Source: Chitinophaga deserti (GTDB taxonomy: Bacteria > Bacteroidota > Bacteroidia > Chitinophagales > Chitinophagaceae). From it: a DNA stretch of 64,000 bases. Position 1 is the stretch's first letter, and the number at the start of each line of letters is the position of its first letter. The stretch lies in NCBI RefSeq assembly GCF_003149455.1, contig NZ_QFFK01000007.1:372001-436000 (forward strand), in the 5' to 3' direction. Shown here one piece after another: positions 18,074 to 27,026 of this stretch. Below the pieces are notes generated by a model that was given only the letters and a program-made list of their open reading frames with translations, ran no database searches and was not told where the DNA came from. The position numbers and the translations under genes are program-made.

Positions 18074-19474
18074 TCAATGCACTTCCCCGTTGATGGGGAA
18101 GCAAATGGTAAATACGGTGTTCCCGGGTTCGGAAGTGGCTTTCACGGTGCCACGGTGCTGACGGATGATGTTGATCACCGCATCCAGCCCAAGCCCGGTG
18201 CCTTTACCGATTTCCTTGGTGGTAAAAAACGGGTCGAAGATGCGGGATAGGTTTTCCGGCGGTATACCCGGACCATTATCCGTTACCGATACCTTCACGA
18301 ACTCACCATCGCGTTCCGTCCGGATGGTAAGCATGCCATTGCCCTGTTGCTCCAGCGCATCGGCCGCATTATCGATGAGGTTGGTCCATACCTGGTTCAG
18401 TTCGCCGGAAAGGGCATATACCGGGGGCAGGCTCATATCGAATTCTTCCTTCACCACTACCTTGCTTTTCCGCAATTTATATTCCATCATCACGAGGGTG
18501 TTGCGGATGCCGGTATGAATATCGATGAACTGCTTATCGGCCCCGCCATCCATATGCGTGAATATTTTGACGGATTTTACCAGTCCGGATATCCGTTGAG
18601 ACGCCTCCCGGATATCGGCCAGCATGCGCTCTGTGGTGAAATGACTGCTGATCCAGCTGAGAACGGTAGGCAGGTATTCTGCAGGCAATTTGGCAGCAAA
18701 TGTATCCAGCTCCGCGGGCATAAGCCCGTAATGCCGGAAGTTCTCCGCCATATCCGGCGCTTCAGGGATCTTGTGGTCATACAGCCAGTCGCTGATGGCA
18801 TCTTCCTGGCTGCTGCGTTCCAGCATGCCGGGCACGGGCTTATCATCATTCACAAGGCATACCCTTATTTTTTCGCAAACGAAATCCGCTTCTTCCGGTG
18901 TAAGGCGGGCAGAGAGGAGTTTGCGGAAAGTATCCGGCGCACCACGCAGGTGTTCCCCTAAAGTATCTGACCCGCGAACGATGGCAGCTGCGGGGTTATT
19001 GAGTTCATGGGCCAGCCCGGCGGCCAGTTTCCCCAGTGCCATCATCTTTTCATTTTGCTGGGTGATGATGGTGAAATCCCGTACACGGCTGGTCATCACA
19101 AACACGAGGGCCTGTGTAAGTTCATAATGCAGGGAAATCATTTCCCTGAGCCGTGCTTTGGGGAAGGTGAGCAATTCCACATCCGTTTTGCAGCAGGAAA
19201 AAGCGATGCTGCCGCGGGCGCGGGAGAAGGGAAGGATGCCCGTTACCTGCCGGGCTTCAATATCCGTTACCGGTACCTTATTCCCACCCTGTATACGGTA
19301 AAACTCAATGGAGCCTGAAAGGATGAAATGAACTCCCCGGATCTCGTCGCCCGGTTTATACATGTACGTGCCTTCCGTGTAACGTTCCGTTTCACAGTTA
19401 TCGATCAGCCATTGCAATTGCGGTTCCGGCACTTCCCTGAGTGCATCGAACTGTTGTAGTTCCAGGGTATTCAC
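18074..19474 (-). CDS. Cytosolic histidine kinase with cyclic-nucleotide-binding-type domain
   Basis: No membrane segment is present. The N-terminal 120 residues form a cNMP-binding/CRP-like sensor ([20 protein letters not shown], then a barrel). A dimerisation and phospho-acceptor region follows ([14 protein letters not shown]-box), with N-box [10 protein letters not shown] and G-boxes [10 protein letters not shown] and GKGTGLGL. The Arg of the classical cAMP pocket is not obvious, so the ligand may be another small molecule or none. GTG at 19474 is chosen because AAGGA lies 7 bases upstream; a TTG two codons earlier is the other possible start. A near -7 element TATCTTTA precedes it. It probably phosphorylates the receiver of the flavoprotein encoded next. 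Confidence 0.88.
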   Translation of the reverse strand: MNTLELQQFDALREVPEPQLQWLIDNCETERYTEGTYMYKPGDEIRGVHFILSGSIEFYRIQGGNKVPVTDIEARQVTGILPFSRARGSIAFSCCKTDVELLTFPKARLREMISLHYELTQALVFVMTSRVRDFTIITQQNEKMMALGKLAAGLAHELNNPAAAIVRGSDTLGEHLRGAPDTFRKLLSARLTPEEADFVCEKIRVCLVNDDKPVPGMLERSSQEDAISDWLYDHKIPEAPDMAENFRHYGLMPAELDTFAAKLPAEYLPTVLSWISSHFTTERMLADIREASQRISGLVKSVKIFTHMDGGADKQFIDIHTGIRNTLVMMEYKLRKSKVVVKEEFDMSLPPVYALSGELNQVWTNLIDNAADALEQQGNGMLTIRTERDGEFVKVSVTDNGPGIPPENLSRIFDPFFTTKEIGKGTGLGLDAVINIIRQHRGTVKATSEPGNTVFTICFPINGEVH

Positions 19475-19857
19475 AGTCAATTCCTTACAGTTTGCTTAAA
19501 GATACTTATAATCAGCCAATTAAGGGCCGTAGCAAAGGAGAGCGGCAACAGAAAGCAGGCTTCGGGTATTTCCCTGGTATTTCGAACTCCCGGCACCCTG
19601 TAAACCGGTAAAAGAAGCAGCCTTAAGTCATGGTACCGTCATGGATCAGGCAAGGTAGAAGTAGAGATAAGCCGCCCTTAAGCCGCCTATATCCCGCCCT
19701 TAAGCCGCCCATAAGCCGCCCCTATATAAGGGCGGCTTATCTACGGGATATCCCCGGGTTATATCCGGGTAACATATGGGTTTGTATACAAGGGTTTAAG
19801 ACATAGGGATGCCTTTCCTATGTAGTTGCATAGTATTACCCGGTAATCAGGAAGGGG
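19475..19857. other. Intergenic region containing a TAAGCCGCC repeat cluster
   Basis: No gene is visible in this stretch of about 380 bases. The 19475-19520 part holds the kinase promoter and leader. The 19668-19770 part holds the repeat cluster listed separately. The remainder shows no recognisable element. Confidence 0.6.
19668..19740. repeat. Direct and inverted TAAGCCGCC repeats with an 11-bp hairpin
   Basis: TAAGCCGCC occurs at 19668, 19679, 19701 and 19712, and its inverse GGCGGCTTA at 19731. The last two form the perfect hairpin ATAAGCCGCCC (19711-19721) / GGGCGGCTTAT (19730-19740). There is no T-run, so it is not a standard terminator. It lies downstream of the efflux operon's kinase gene and upstream of the cNMP-kinase gene, so it could be a REP-like element or a transcript-end structure. 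Confidence 0.75.
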
Positions 19858-21096
19858 TTAGCGGGGGAAGCGGATGGTAAACTGTGTATTCCCGGGCTGA
19901 GGGGTTTCAAGGCTGAACTGCCAGCCATGTGCCAGGAGGATGTCGCGGACCAGCATGAGGCCAATGCCCTGTCCGTCGGGTTTGGTGGTAAAGAAGGGGG
20001 TAAACACATCGGCTGGTACTTCCACGCCGTGGCCTGTATCTGTGATAACGATGCCATCCTTTTGCTGGATGAGGCGGATGTCGCCATCCTGCCCGATAGC
20101 TTCCAGGCTGTTTTTAAGGATGTTGATGAGCACCTGTTCCAGCTGCAGCTGGTCGGCCCGGATGGTCATATCCTGTTCAAGGAAATCGAGATGGAGGCGG
20201 ATATTCTTTTCTGCTGCAGGCGCCTCGTATAAACGGGCAGCATGGTGCAGGAGGGATTGGAGGGAGATGGGTTTCTTATCCGGCGGGGGCAGCTTCACGA
20301 GGTCGGCAAAGTTGCGCATGAACCCGTTGAGGTGCTGGTTCCTTTCCGCAGCTACTTCCAGCGCTCCGCGGTGGGCTTCATCCAGCGCATGTGCCTTTAA
20401 GGTAGAGCCGATGATGCTGTTAACCGGGCCAATGGTGTTGTTGACTTCATGTGCCATCATGCGGATCACTTTGCCGTATACTTTCTTCTCCGCCGCCAGT
20501 ATTTCCGTGGTCAGTTCTTCTATCATCACAAAATGCCGGGCAAAGCCCCGGTCAATGAAATGCGACTTCTGCAGTTTAAAGGTTTTCACCCCGTTCAGCG
20601 TCAGCGTACGGGATTCCCCGCTGTCCAGCGCCTGTACATCTTCCAGCAGGCGGGGCAGCTGTTGCAGCAGCTCCTGTGCTTTGGGATTGGTTTGCTGTAC
20701 AGCCCCGTCGTAATCGAGGATGATGATGCCGGTGGGAGAGGTGTAGATGAGCTTTTCGAGGAAGAAGTGCTGTTGTTCCTGCATGGTACGCTCATGGCGG
20801 AGCTGGTCGAGCATCTGGTTATACACTTCAATAAGTGCATCCATTTCCTGCTGCCCGGTTTTCAGCAGCCGCACGCTGAAGTCCTTATCGCGCAGGGCTT
20901 CCGCGCCCTGTGTGAGCATCTTCAGCGGCCGCAGCAATTGCAGGTACAAGCTCCGGGAAAACCAGAGCGATATTAAAATGAGCAGTTCGCTGACGAGGAA
21001 GAGCCAGCGGTTTTCTTTGAACACAAACCAGGAAAGTGTGAGGGCTACTGCATGCAGTACGATCACGAACAGCAGGAATTTAGTCCGCAGCTTCAT
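19858..21096 (-). CDS. Membrane sensor histidine kinase (NtrY/AtoS-like)
   Basis: The 412-residue kinase starts at ATG 21096; longer frames add a basic, non-conserved leader. Two membrane segments (about residues 6-22 and 31-47) leave almost no periplasmic loop, so it probably senses within the membrane or cytosol. A HAMP-like linker (LLRPLKMLTQGAEALRDKDF) follows, then a PAS domain (SPTGIIILDYDGAVQQTNP), an H-box with MMAHEVNNTIGPV, an N-box (NILKNSLEAI), and G-boxes DTGHGVEVP and GQGIGLML. The gene overlaps the regulator gene by 17 bases and is the last gene of the efflux operon. It is the obvious partner of that NtrC-type regulator. Confidence 0.88.
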   Translation of the reverse strand: MKLRTKFLLFVIVLHAVALTLSWFVFKENRWLFLVSELLILISLWFSRSLYLQLLRPLKMLTQGAEALRDKDFSVRLLKTGQQEMDALIEVYNQMLDQLRHERTMQEQQHFFLEKLIYTSPTGIIILDYDGAVQQTNPKAQELLQQLPRLLEDVQALDSGESRTLTLNGVKTFKLQKSHFIDRGFARHFVMIEELTTEILAAEKKVYGKVIRMMAHEVNNTIGPVNSIIGSTLKAHALDEAHRGALEVAAERNQHLNGFMRNFADLVKLPPPDKKPISLQSLLHHAARLYEAPAAEKNIRLHLDFLEQDMTIRADQLQLEQVLINILKNSLEAIGQDGDIRLIQQKDGIVITDTGHGVEVPADVFTPFFTTKPDGQGIGLMLVRDILLAHGWQFSLETPQPGNTQFTIRFPR

Positions 21097-22456
21097 CGTA
21101 GGGTATATTGTATTTTTCAAGCCTGCGGTAGAGCGCGCTGCGCGTGAGCCCCAGTGATGCCGCCGCACGGGCTATTTTATGCTGATGGAAAGCCATCGCT
21201 TTCCGGATCATTTCCACTTCCAGATCTTCCAGTGTAATGGTACCCACGCCGGGCAATTGCAGCTGTCCCTTAGCGGCGGGAGATAATTCCAGCTGCCCCC
21301 GGAAATGGTCTATCTCCAGCACGTCTGTATTATGCACCAGCATGGTACGCTCCGTAAGGTTCTTCAGCTGCCGGATGTTGCCGGGCAGGGGGAGCGACTG
21401 CAGCCATTTCAGCGCTTCTTTTGAAACGGTGAGCTGCGGCCGGTTATAGATTTCACGGAGGTTGCGGATGAAATGGTTCACCAGCAGGGGTATATCGCCT
21501 GCACGGTCGCGGAGTGCGGGGAGGTGAATGGTGATGAGGTTGATGCGGTACATCAGATCTTCCCGGAATGTACCATCGGCCACCATCTGGTGGAGGTTCT
21601 TGTTGGTAGCGCATACCACGCGAACATCAACAGTTTTGGTACGGCTGCTGCCGAGTACTTCGTATGTACGGTCCTGCAGCACGCGGAGGAGCTTTACCTG
21701 GCTGGTGGGCTCCAGGTCGCCGGTTTCATCAAGGAAAATGGTGCCTTTGCTGGCCATTTCAAAGCGGCCGATCCGGTCGTACCGTGCATCGGTAAACGCG
21801 CCTCTGATGTGCCCGAACATTTCACTTTCGAAGAGGGAGGAGGATATGCCGCCAAGGTTCACTTTCACAAAGGGGCGCTGCTTGCGGCGGGAGTTCTGGT
21901 GGATGGCTTCGGCGATGAGTTCCTTGCCCGTACCGCTTTCGCCGGTGATGAGTATGGAGGCATCGGTGGCAGCCACGCGGCTGATGGTTTCAAGCACCTG
22001 CAGAATAGCGGGGTCTTCCCCGATTATCTGACGGAAGTCGAAATCTTTGTCGAGCTGTTTGCGTGTGACTTTGGCGACAGGCTTATTCGTTTGCAATGCC
22101 AGTACTGTGCGTACAGACTGTAAAAGGGCATCGTTGCTCCAGGGTTTTGTGATAAAGTCTGCCGCGCCCAGTTTCATGCCCTGTACGGCCAGTTCTATGC
22201 TTCCCCAGCCGGTGATGAGGATAACGGGGATGGTATTGTCGTGTTGTTTAATCCGTTCCAGCAGCGCCATGCCTTCTTCTCCGGTGGTGCGGATGGAGAA
22301 GTTAAGGTCCAGCAGCACGAGGGCGGGCCGGGTGGTACTGATGGCTTCCATAGCCTGTTCGGGTGTGCCCGCAGCTGCGGCCTCATACCCCTCCTGCCTT
22401 ACAAGGAGCAGGAGGGATGTTCTAACTGCGATATCGTCGTCAATGATCAGGATCAT
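21080..22456 (-). CDS. NtrC-family sigma-54-dependent response regulator
   Basis: The 458-residue protein has a receiver (acidic DDD at residues 6-8, phospho-acceptor D50 in LLDLNF, Lys near WGSIELA...ITKPW). Next is an AAA+ ATPase with Walker A GESGTGKELIA and Walker B GTIFLDETGDLE. The C-terminal Fis-type helix-turn-helix reads ARAAASLGLTRSALYRRLEKY. The sigma-54 contact loop reads GAFTDA instead of GAFTGA, a variant that keeps the critical Phe-Thr. It should bind upstream palindromes and activate sigma-54 RNA polymerase. A matching promoter and paired sites lie at the head of this same operon, implying positive autoregulation. It is 18 bases downstream of the second permease gene. Confidence 0.93.
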   Translation of the reverse strand: MILIIDDDIAVRTSLLLLVRQEGYEAAAAGTPEQAMEAISTTRPALVLLDLNFSIRTTGEEGMALLERIKQHDNTIPVILITGWGSIELAVQGMKLGAADFITKPWSNDALLQSVRTVLALQTNKPVAKVTRKQLDKDFDFRQIIGEDPAILQVLETISRVAATDASILITGESGTGKELIAEAIHQNSRRKQRPFVKVNLGGISSSLFESEMFGHIRGAFTDARYDRIGRFEMASKGTIFLDETGDLEPTSQVKLLRVLQDRTYEVLGSSRTKTVDVRVVCATNKNLHQMVADGTFREDLMYRINLITIHLPALRDRAGDIPLLVNHFIRNLREIYNRPQLTVSKEALKWLQSLPLPGNIRQLKNLTERTMLVHNTDVLEIDHFRGQLELSPAAKGQLQLPGVGTITLEDLEVEMIRKAMAFHQHKIARAAASLGLTRSALYRRLEKYNIPYDEAAD

Positions 22457-22474
22457 ACGCCTTAAAAGTAAATA

Positions 22475-23641
22475 TTAATCTTCATGCAAAGCTACGGCGG
22501 GGTAGATTTTCGCCGCCTGCCGTCCGGGATACAGGGAGCAAAGGGTAACCAGCAGGTATAGAAACGCTGCAGCCATCAGGATAGCCACGATGTAAATCGA
22601 TACTGGCATGTCAAACAAATTGAGCAAGGGGAACTGTGCTGCGAGGATGATCCCCAGCAGCAAAGGCAGGGTAGTGAGCACCAGGGCTTCCCCGATGATC
22701 TGGCGGGTAATGCCGCCGGATGTGGCGCCCACCGCTTTCCGTAAACCTATCTCCCCGCGGCGCTTGTTCACACTGTACCATACCACACCGTAAATACCCA
22801 GTGCCACATTCAAAACGAGGAAGCCGCTGATCACCAGCATGAGGATCACTGGGATGAGGGACATGCGGTTCTTCATCACACGCTTGTCTTCCAGCTTTTC
22901 AATTTCCGTATTGGATGAAGGGAGCTGGTGCATAATGGTTTTGTAGATCATGCTTTCGGTAGACGGGGCCGCACCGGCAGTTAGTTTTATCAGGAACCTG
23001 TCCTGGTACCCGCTGTCTATCCGTTGATATATACCGGGTGTTAATTCGGCATAGTCTCCCTTGTCTTTCAGATTGCGTACCACGCCAACGATCTGTTTGT
23101 CTGTACCGGTATTCAGTATCTTCCCGACAGGATCTGCCGTTCCGAAGAATTTCTCTGCAAGTGTTTCATTGATAACAACCGGTTTCCGGGCGGCAGCACC
23201 ATCAGATTTGTTGAACCATCTTCCCTTCACCATATGTACCTGCAGCACTTTGGCGAAATCATCGTCGGCCCAGTATTCGTCGGGTTGCGCTGAAATATTG
23301 TTGTAGGTAATGTTGTTGCTGGACTGGCTCATTGTATACGGACTGTTACCGCTTACGTACGATACGGCAGTTACGCCCGGTACAGCTTCCAGTGCGCGTT
23401 TAAGTTGTTGGGAGATAATGGTCAGTGAATCGCGCGGAGCATCCCCTGCGAAGCGCTGGAATGCGGATACAGACAGTACGCGCTCATATTCGAAGCCACG
23501 CGGTTTGCGGTAGTTACCATAGTTAAAAACCAGCATGGTGAATACGGCGAACAGCACGAGGAAGGAGATGAACAACTCCAGGAACAGCAGGAAGTGCTGT
23601 CGTTTTTTATTCCATATAAGGGTAAGCAGATGTTGCAGCAT
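22475..23641 (-). CDS. FtsX/MacB-type ABC permease (second)
   Basis: The 388-residue permease has one N-terminal membrane helix (LFISFLVLFAVFTMLVF), a large periplasmic MacB-type domain (about residues 45-265), and three C-terminal helices. The typical FtsX signature GEIGLRKAVGAT lies between helices 2 and 3. Proteins of this type are mechanotransmission permeases working with a LolD-like ATPase. It differs from the neighbouring permease, so the complex is probably a heterodimer. The gene follows the first permease after a 9-base gap. Confidence 0.9.
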   Translation of the reverse strand: MLQHLLTLIWNKKRQHFLLFLELFISFLVLFAVFTMLVFNYGNYRKPRGFEYERVLSVSAFQRFAGDAPRDSLTIISQQLKRALEAVPGVTAVSYVSGNSPYTMSQSSNNITYNNISAQPDEYWADDDFAKVLQVHMVKGRWFNKSDGAAARKPVVINETLAEKFFGTADPVGKILNTGTDKQIVGVVRNLKDKGDYAELTPGIYQRIDSGYQDRFLIKLTAGAAPSTESMIYKTIMHQLPSSNTEIEKLEDKRVMKNRMSLIPVILMLVISGFLVLNVALGIYGVVWYSVNKRRGEIGLRKAVGATSGGITRQIIGEALVLTTLPLLLGIILAAQFPLLNLFDMPVSIYIVAILMAAAFLYLLVTLCSLYPGRQAAKIYPAVALHED

Positions 23642-23650
23642 ACAAATGAT

Positions 23651-24889
23651 TTAAACGGTTTTTAATGCTTTGGAGATTTGCATGCGGCTCATACGCCAGG
23701 CCGGGTACACGCCGGATATACATCCGAATAGTATGCAGATCACCAGGCTGATACCGAGCACGGTGTAATTGAGGGTGAGGTAAACATGGCTGAACAGTTC
23801 CGCCTGGTTGATCAAAGCGATCACGATCAATGACAATACAATGCCGATGAGCCCGCCGATGAGTGTCAGAATGATGTTTTCCACGATAAACTGTACTACC
23901 AGTGTGCCGGAAGAAGCACCGAATGCCTTGCGCACCCCTATTTCCGATGCTCTTTCGAGGATACGGCTCAGGTTGAGGTTCACGAGGTTAAGGGTGGGCA
24001 GCAGGAGGAAGAACAGGAGGAAGATGCCCATGTAGGTATAGAGTTTGGCAGTGCCGTCTGTTTCATCACGCCCCAGCAGCAAACGGGTAAAGGTGGGCAG
24101 GTAGGATTGGGTAAATGCTTTCATTTCCGTAAAATCCTTATATGGCATGGGTACGCGCTTCATGATGTTGTCGAATTCCGCTTTCATGGCAGGTATGTCT
24201 GTCTTATTGCGGGCCATCATTACTGCGAGGTAGGTACCATTGTATCCTTTATTCTCCTGCTCCTGCCTGGAGAGCGTCCACGGCATATACATATCACCGT
24301 AAGCGAAAAGCTGGGTTACGGGTACGCTTTTTACAACACCGATAACTCTGTACTGCTGGTTGTCCGTTTCCAGCATCTTTCCTACGGCGGTTACTCCCTG
24401 GCCGAAGTATTTATCCCGTGTACTTTCTGTGATGACGGCTACCCGCTCACCTGCGTCTATCTGCGCCTGGCTGTAAGCTTTGCCTTCCAGAAAGTTGAAT
24501 TGCATTACTTCCCAGAAACCGGCATTCGTGTATTTAATGTTGATCACCAGCTTACGGTTGTTGACATAGGTGTTGGACGGACTGAAGAAGGACGATATAG
24601 CCACCGCTTCCGGTGTTTTCATGGGGGCTACATACGTTTGAAGGAAGTGGTAGCTGTACGGACCGGTATTCTGGCCCTGCCTTGCCGGGGCAGACAGCAT
24701 TAACTGCAGGGAATACAGGTTCCTGTCGCGGTTCACGTCAGGGTAAGAGCTGCTGACGAGGTGGTCGCTCACGGATGTGAGCACCATGAGGATGGTAAGG
24801 GAAAAGCTGATGCCGAAAAGCGAGATGAACGTGAAGAACTTCCTGCGCTTCAATACGGCTATGGCGATTTTAAAATAGTTCGTGAGCAT
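23651..24889 (-). CDS. FtsX/MacB-type ABC permease (first)
   Basis: This 412-residue protein starts with MLTNYFKIAIAVLKRRKFFTF, the usual cytoplasmic lead into helix 1. A periplasmic MacB-type core domain follows, then three C-terminal helices with the FtsX signature ASEIGVRKAFGAS. It pairs with the second permease and the ATPase encoded 18 bases upstream. With the adaptor and TolC-like gene of the same operon it would form a tripartite MacAB-TolC-like exporter. The substrate is not evident; peptides, lipids or macrocyclic compounds are the known types. Confidence 0.9.
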   Translation of the reverse strand: MLTNYFKIAIAVLKRRKFFTFISLFGISFSLTILMVLTSVSDHLVSSSYPDVNRDRNLYSLQLMLSAPARQGQNTGPYSYHFLQTYVAPMKTPEAVAISSFFSPSNTYVNNRKLVINIKYTNAGFWEVMQFNFLEGKAYSQAQIDAGERVAVITESTRDKYFGQGVTAVGKMLETDNQQYRVIGVVKSVPVTQLFAYGDMYMPWTLSRQEQENKGYNGTYLAVMMARNKTDIPAMKAEFDNIMKRVPMPYKDFTEMKAFTQSYLPTFTRLLLGRDETDGTAKLYTYMGIFLLFFLLLPTLNLVNLNLSRILERASEIGVRKAFGASSGTLVVQFIVENIILTLIGGLIGIVLSLIVIALINQAELFSHVYLTLNYTVLGISLVICILFGCISGVYPAWRMSRMQISKALKTV

Positions 24890-24907
24890 GTGGGTGGGAT
24901 TGTATGT

Positions 24908-25573
24908 TTATTGAACCTGTGCGCCGTCGAAAAGGCGGACGAGCCGGTGCGTTTTACGGGCCATTTGTTCGTCGTGCGTTACCATCACGATGGTGGTGCC
25001 GTCTTCTTTGTTAAGCCTGAGCAGGATGTCCATCACTTCGTTACCCATTGCACTGTCGAGGTTACCCGTAGGCTCATCGGCCAAAATGATGGAAGGCCTT
25101 CCCACAATAGCCCGGGCAATGGCCACGCGCTGCTTCTGTCCGCCGGAAAGTTGTGTGGGGAAGTGCTTCATGCGGTTACTGAGTCCTACTTTGCCCAGTG
25201 CCTCTGCCGCCAGTTCCCTTCTTTCTTTCGCGGCGCTCTTACGGTAGAGGAGGGGCAGCTCCACATTGTCCAGCACACGCAGGTCGTTGATGAGGTGGTA
25301 GCTCTGGAATATGAACCCGATACGCTGGTTGCGGAAATGGGCCATTTGTTTATCGCCCAGGTTGCGGGTATCGCTTCCGGCGATGGAAATCTGCCCGCCG
25401 CTGGGTTCATCCAGCAATCCCATGATATTGAGCAGGGTGCTTTTGCCGCAGCCTGATGGGCCCATGATGCTGAGGAACTCGCCTTTGGCCACAGCGAGAT
25501 TGATGCCGTTGAGGGCCTGTGTTTCTACCGTATCTGTCCGGTATACTTTCTCAATTTGATGCAATTGTATCAT
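24908..25573 (-). CDS. ABC transporter ATPase, LolD/MacB type
   Basis: The 221-residue ATPase carries Walker A GPSGCGKST, the Q-loop region FIFQSYHLI, signature LSGGQKQRVAIARAI, Walker B IILADEPTGNLDS and the switch His in MVTHDEQMA. The length and DEPTGNLDS motif place it in the LolD/MacB/FtsE group that powers FtsX-type permeases. The start overlaps the 3' end of the TolC-like gene by 23 bases, suggesting translational coupling. Confidence 0.94.
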   Translation of the reverse strand: MIQLHQIEKVYRTDTVETQALNGINLAVAKGEFLSIMGPSGCGKSTLLNIMGLLDEPSGGQISIAGSDTRNLGDKQMAHFRNQRIGFIFQSYHLINDLRVLDNVELPLLYRKSAAKERRELAAEALGKVGLSNRMKHFPTQLSGGQKQRVAIARAIVGRPSIILADEPTGNLDSAMGNEVMDILLRLNKEDGTTIVMVTHDEQMARKTHRLVRLFDGAQVQ

Positions 25574-27026
25574 ACGTGATCTTTTTATTTAGTTCAAAAT
25601 CGTAAAGGGATAAATAGCGTAATTCATAGTAAGCACTCCAGAAGTCGCGCAGGGCGAGGATGTAGTCGCGCTTGGCCTGATCCTTTTCCTGGAAGGCGAT
25701 GCTGAGGTCGGTAATGCTCAGGTTGCCCAGTACATACCGCTGCCGCGCAATCTCGTACTTCTCTGATGCAATGCTGTCTGCATTGGCGCTTAGCTTCACC
25801 TGGTCCTTCATCATGTCGTACAGCGTTACCTGTGTGGCAACAGACTGGGTGAAGTTCTGCTTGTCCTGCTCCACGGCATACTGCGTGAATTCGAGGTTGG
25901 CTTCGGCCGTTTTGGTTCGGGAGCGCTGGCGGCCCCAGTCCAGCACCGGGATGGTAAACGTCAGTTCTACCAGCTGCTGGTTTTGCGGGTTGCGGTATAC
26001 TTTACCTAAATCCGCAGCACTGTTGGAATATCCGAGGTTGGCATTGAGGGCGGCGTTCAGACCGTTTTCTCCTTTTGCCTTGGCTACATCCCGGCGTGCC
26101 TCCCGTATGCGGCGTTCGGAAGAAAGTAATTGCGCGTTGTTGGCATTGGCTTCTTCCAGCACCCTGTCCATACTCACTTCCATAGCGATGGCAGCAGGCG
26201 GCAATTGCAGCTGTATCTTCCCGGTATGCTGCATGCCTGCATAAGCCCTCAGGTTCATGGCGGCTATCTCCATATCACGGCGGGCAGTACCGGCAGATTT
26301 CTCTGCTTTCAGGTATTCCAGCTGCAATTGTAAGATTTCGTTCCGGGATATTTTGCCCAGCTGGAACTTTTCATCCGCTATGCGCTGTATCTGCCGGGTA
26401 TTCTCCAGGTTCGTTAAAGCGATCTGGTGGTTTACCTGGGCAATCAGCAGGTCGAAGAAGAGCCCGCTGGCGTTTACAGCGATCAGTTCCATGTCAGCAA
26501 TAAACTGCTGTTTGCTTTCCGCATATTTCAGCGGGGCAATCCGCTTGTCCCACTTCATCTGGTTAAACTGGAAGAGCGGCTGCGAATACCCTACCGTATA
26601 GGGGATAGCGTTGTACAGGGTAGCCTTGCGGTCGAAGTCATCGAACCGCTGCAGCTGCGTGGCGCCGTAGATGCGCCCTCCGGTGGCGGTAATACCCTGG
26701 CTGAAAGAGAGGTTGAGCGATGAGTTGTTGTAATGCACCGGCTCAAACTTAATGGTACCATTGGGCTGGGTTACGGGGTTAAAGGTTTTCTGAAACCCCG
26801 GCAGGGTGCCTTCCAGCGCCAGCTGTGGCTGATAATTGGAGCGGTGGGTGCGCCATTCCCAGTATTTGGTTTTGCGGATGGTGACGGCTTGTTTCGCGGC
26901 GATGGAGCCGGCACGCGCCATGTCTACCACTTCGGTCAGTGTTAGCCGCATGGTGTCCTGGGCACGGATGGCTCCGGGCGCCGCGATGATGAGAATGGTT
27001 ATGATGGCGGAAGGAATGCGTGTCAT
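25551..27026 (-). CDS. TolC-family outer-membrane efflux protein
   Basis: The 491-residue product has a signal peptide (cleavage after AIRAQ, near residue 23) and two OEP repeats. Long Ala/Gln/Glu-rich helices and the recurring pattern of TolC proteins are visible (for example ELTFTIPVLDWGRQRSRTKTAEANL in the second half, read across the barrel strand). There is no lipobox, unlike the RND-fused factor upstream in this window. It forms the outer-membrane channel of the tripartite exporter. Its ATG overlaps the adaptor's stop in an ATGA arrangement (27023-27026). Confidence 0.92.
   Translation of the reverse strand: MTRIPSAIITILIIAAPGAIRAQDTMRLTLTEVVDMARAGSIAAKQAVTIRKTKYWEWRTHRSNYQPQLALEGTLPGFQKTFNPVTQPNGTIKFEPVHYNNSSLNLSFSQGITATGGRIYGATQLQRFDDFDRKATLYNAIPYTVGYSQPLFQFNQMKWDKRIAPLKYAESKQQFIADMELIAVNASGLFFDLLIAQVNHQIALTNLENTRQIQRIADEKFQLGKISRNEILQLQLEYLKAEKSAGTARRDMEIAAMNLRAYAGMQHTGKIQLQLPPAAIAMEVSMDRVLEEANANNAQLLSSERRIREARRDVAKAKGENGLNAALNANLGYSNSAADLGKVYRNPQNQQLVELTFTIPVLDWGRQRSRTKTAEANLEFTQYAVEQDKQNFTQSVATQVTLYDMMKDQVKLSANADSIASEKYEIARQRYVLGNLSITDLSIAFQEKDQAKRDYILALRDFWSAYYELRYLSLYDFELNKKITYDTIASN

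Noticed and set aside
21473-22123. Plus-strand frame of 216 codons opposite the NtrC-type regulator
   Set aside because: The regulator's receiver, AAA+ and HTH motifs are intact on the minus strand, so this is a shadow frame.
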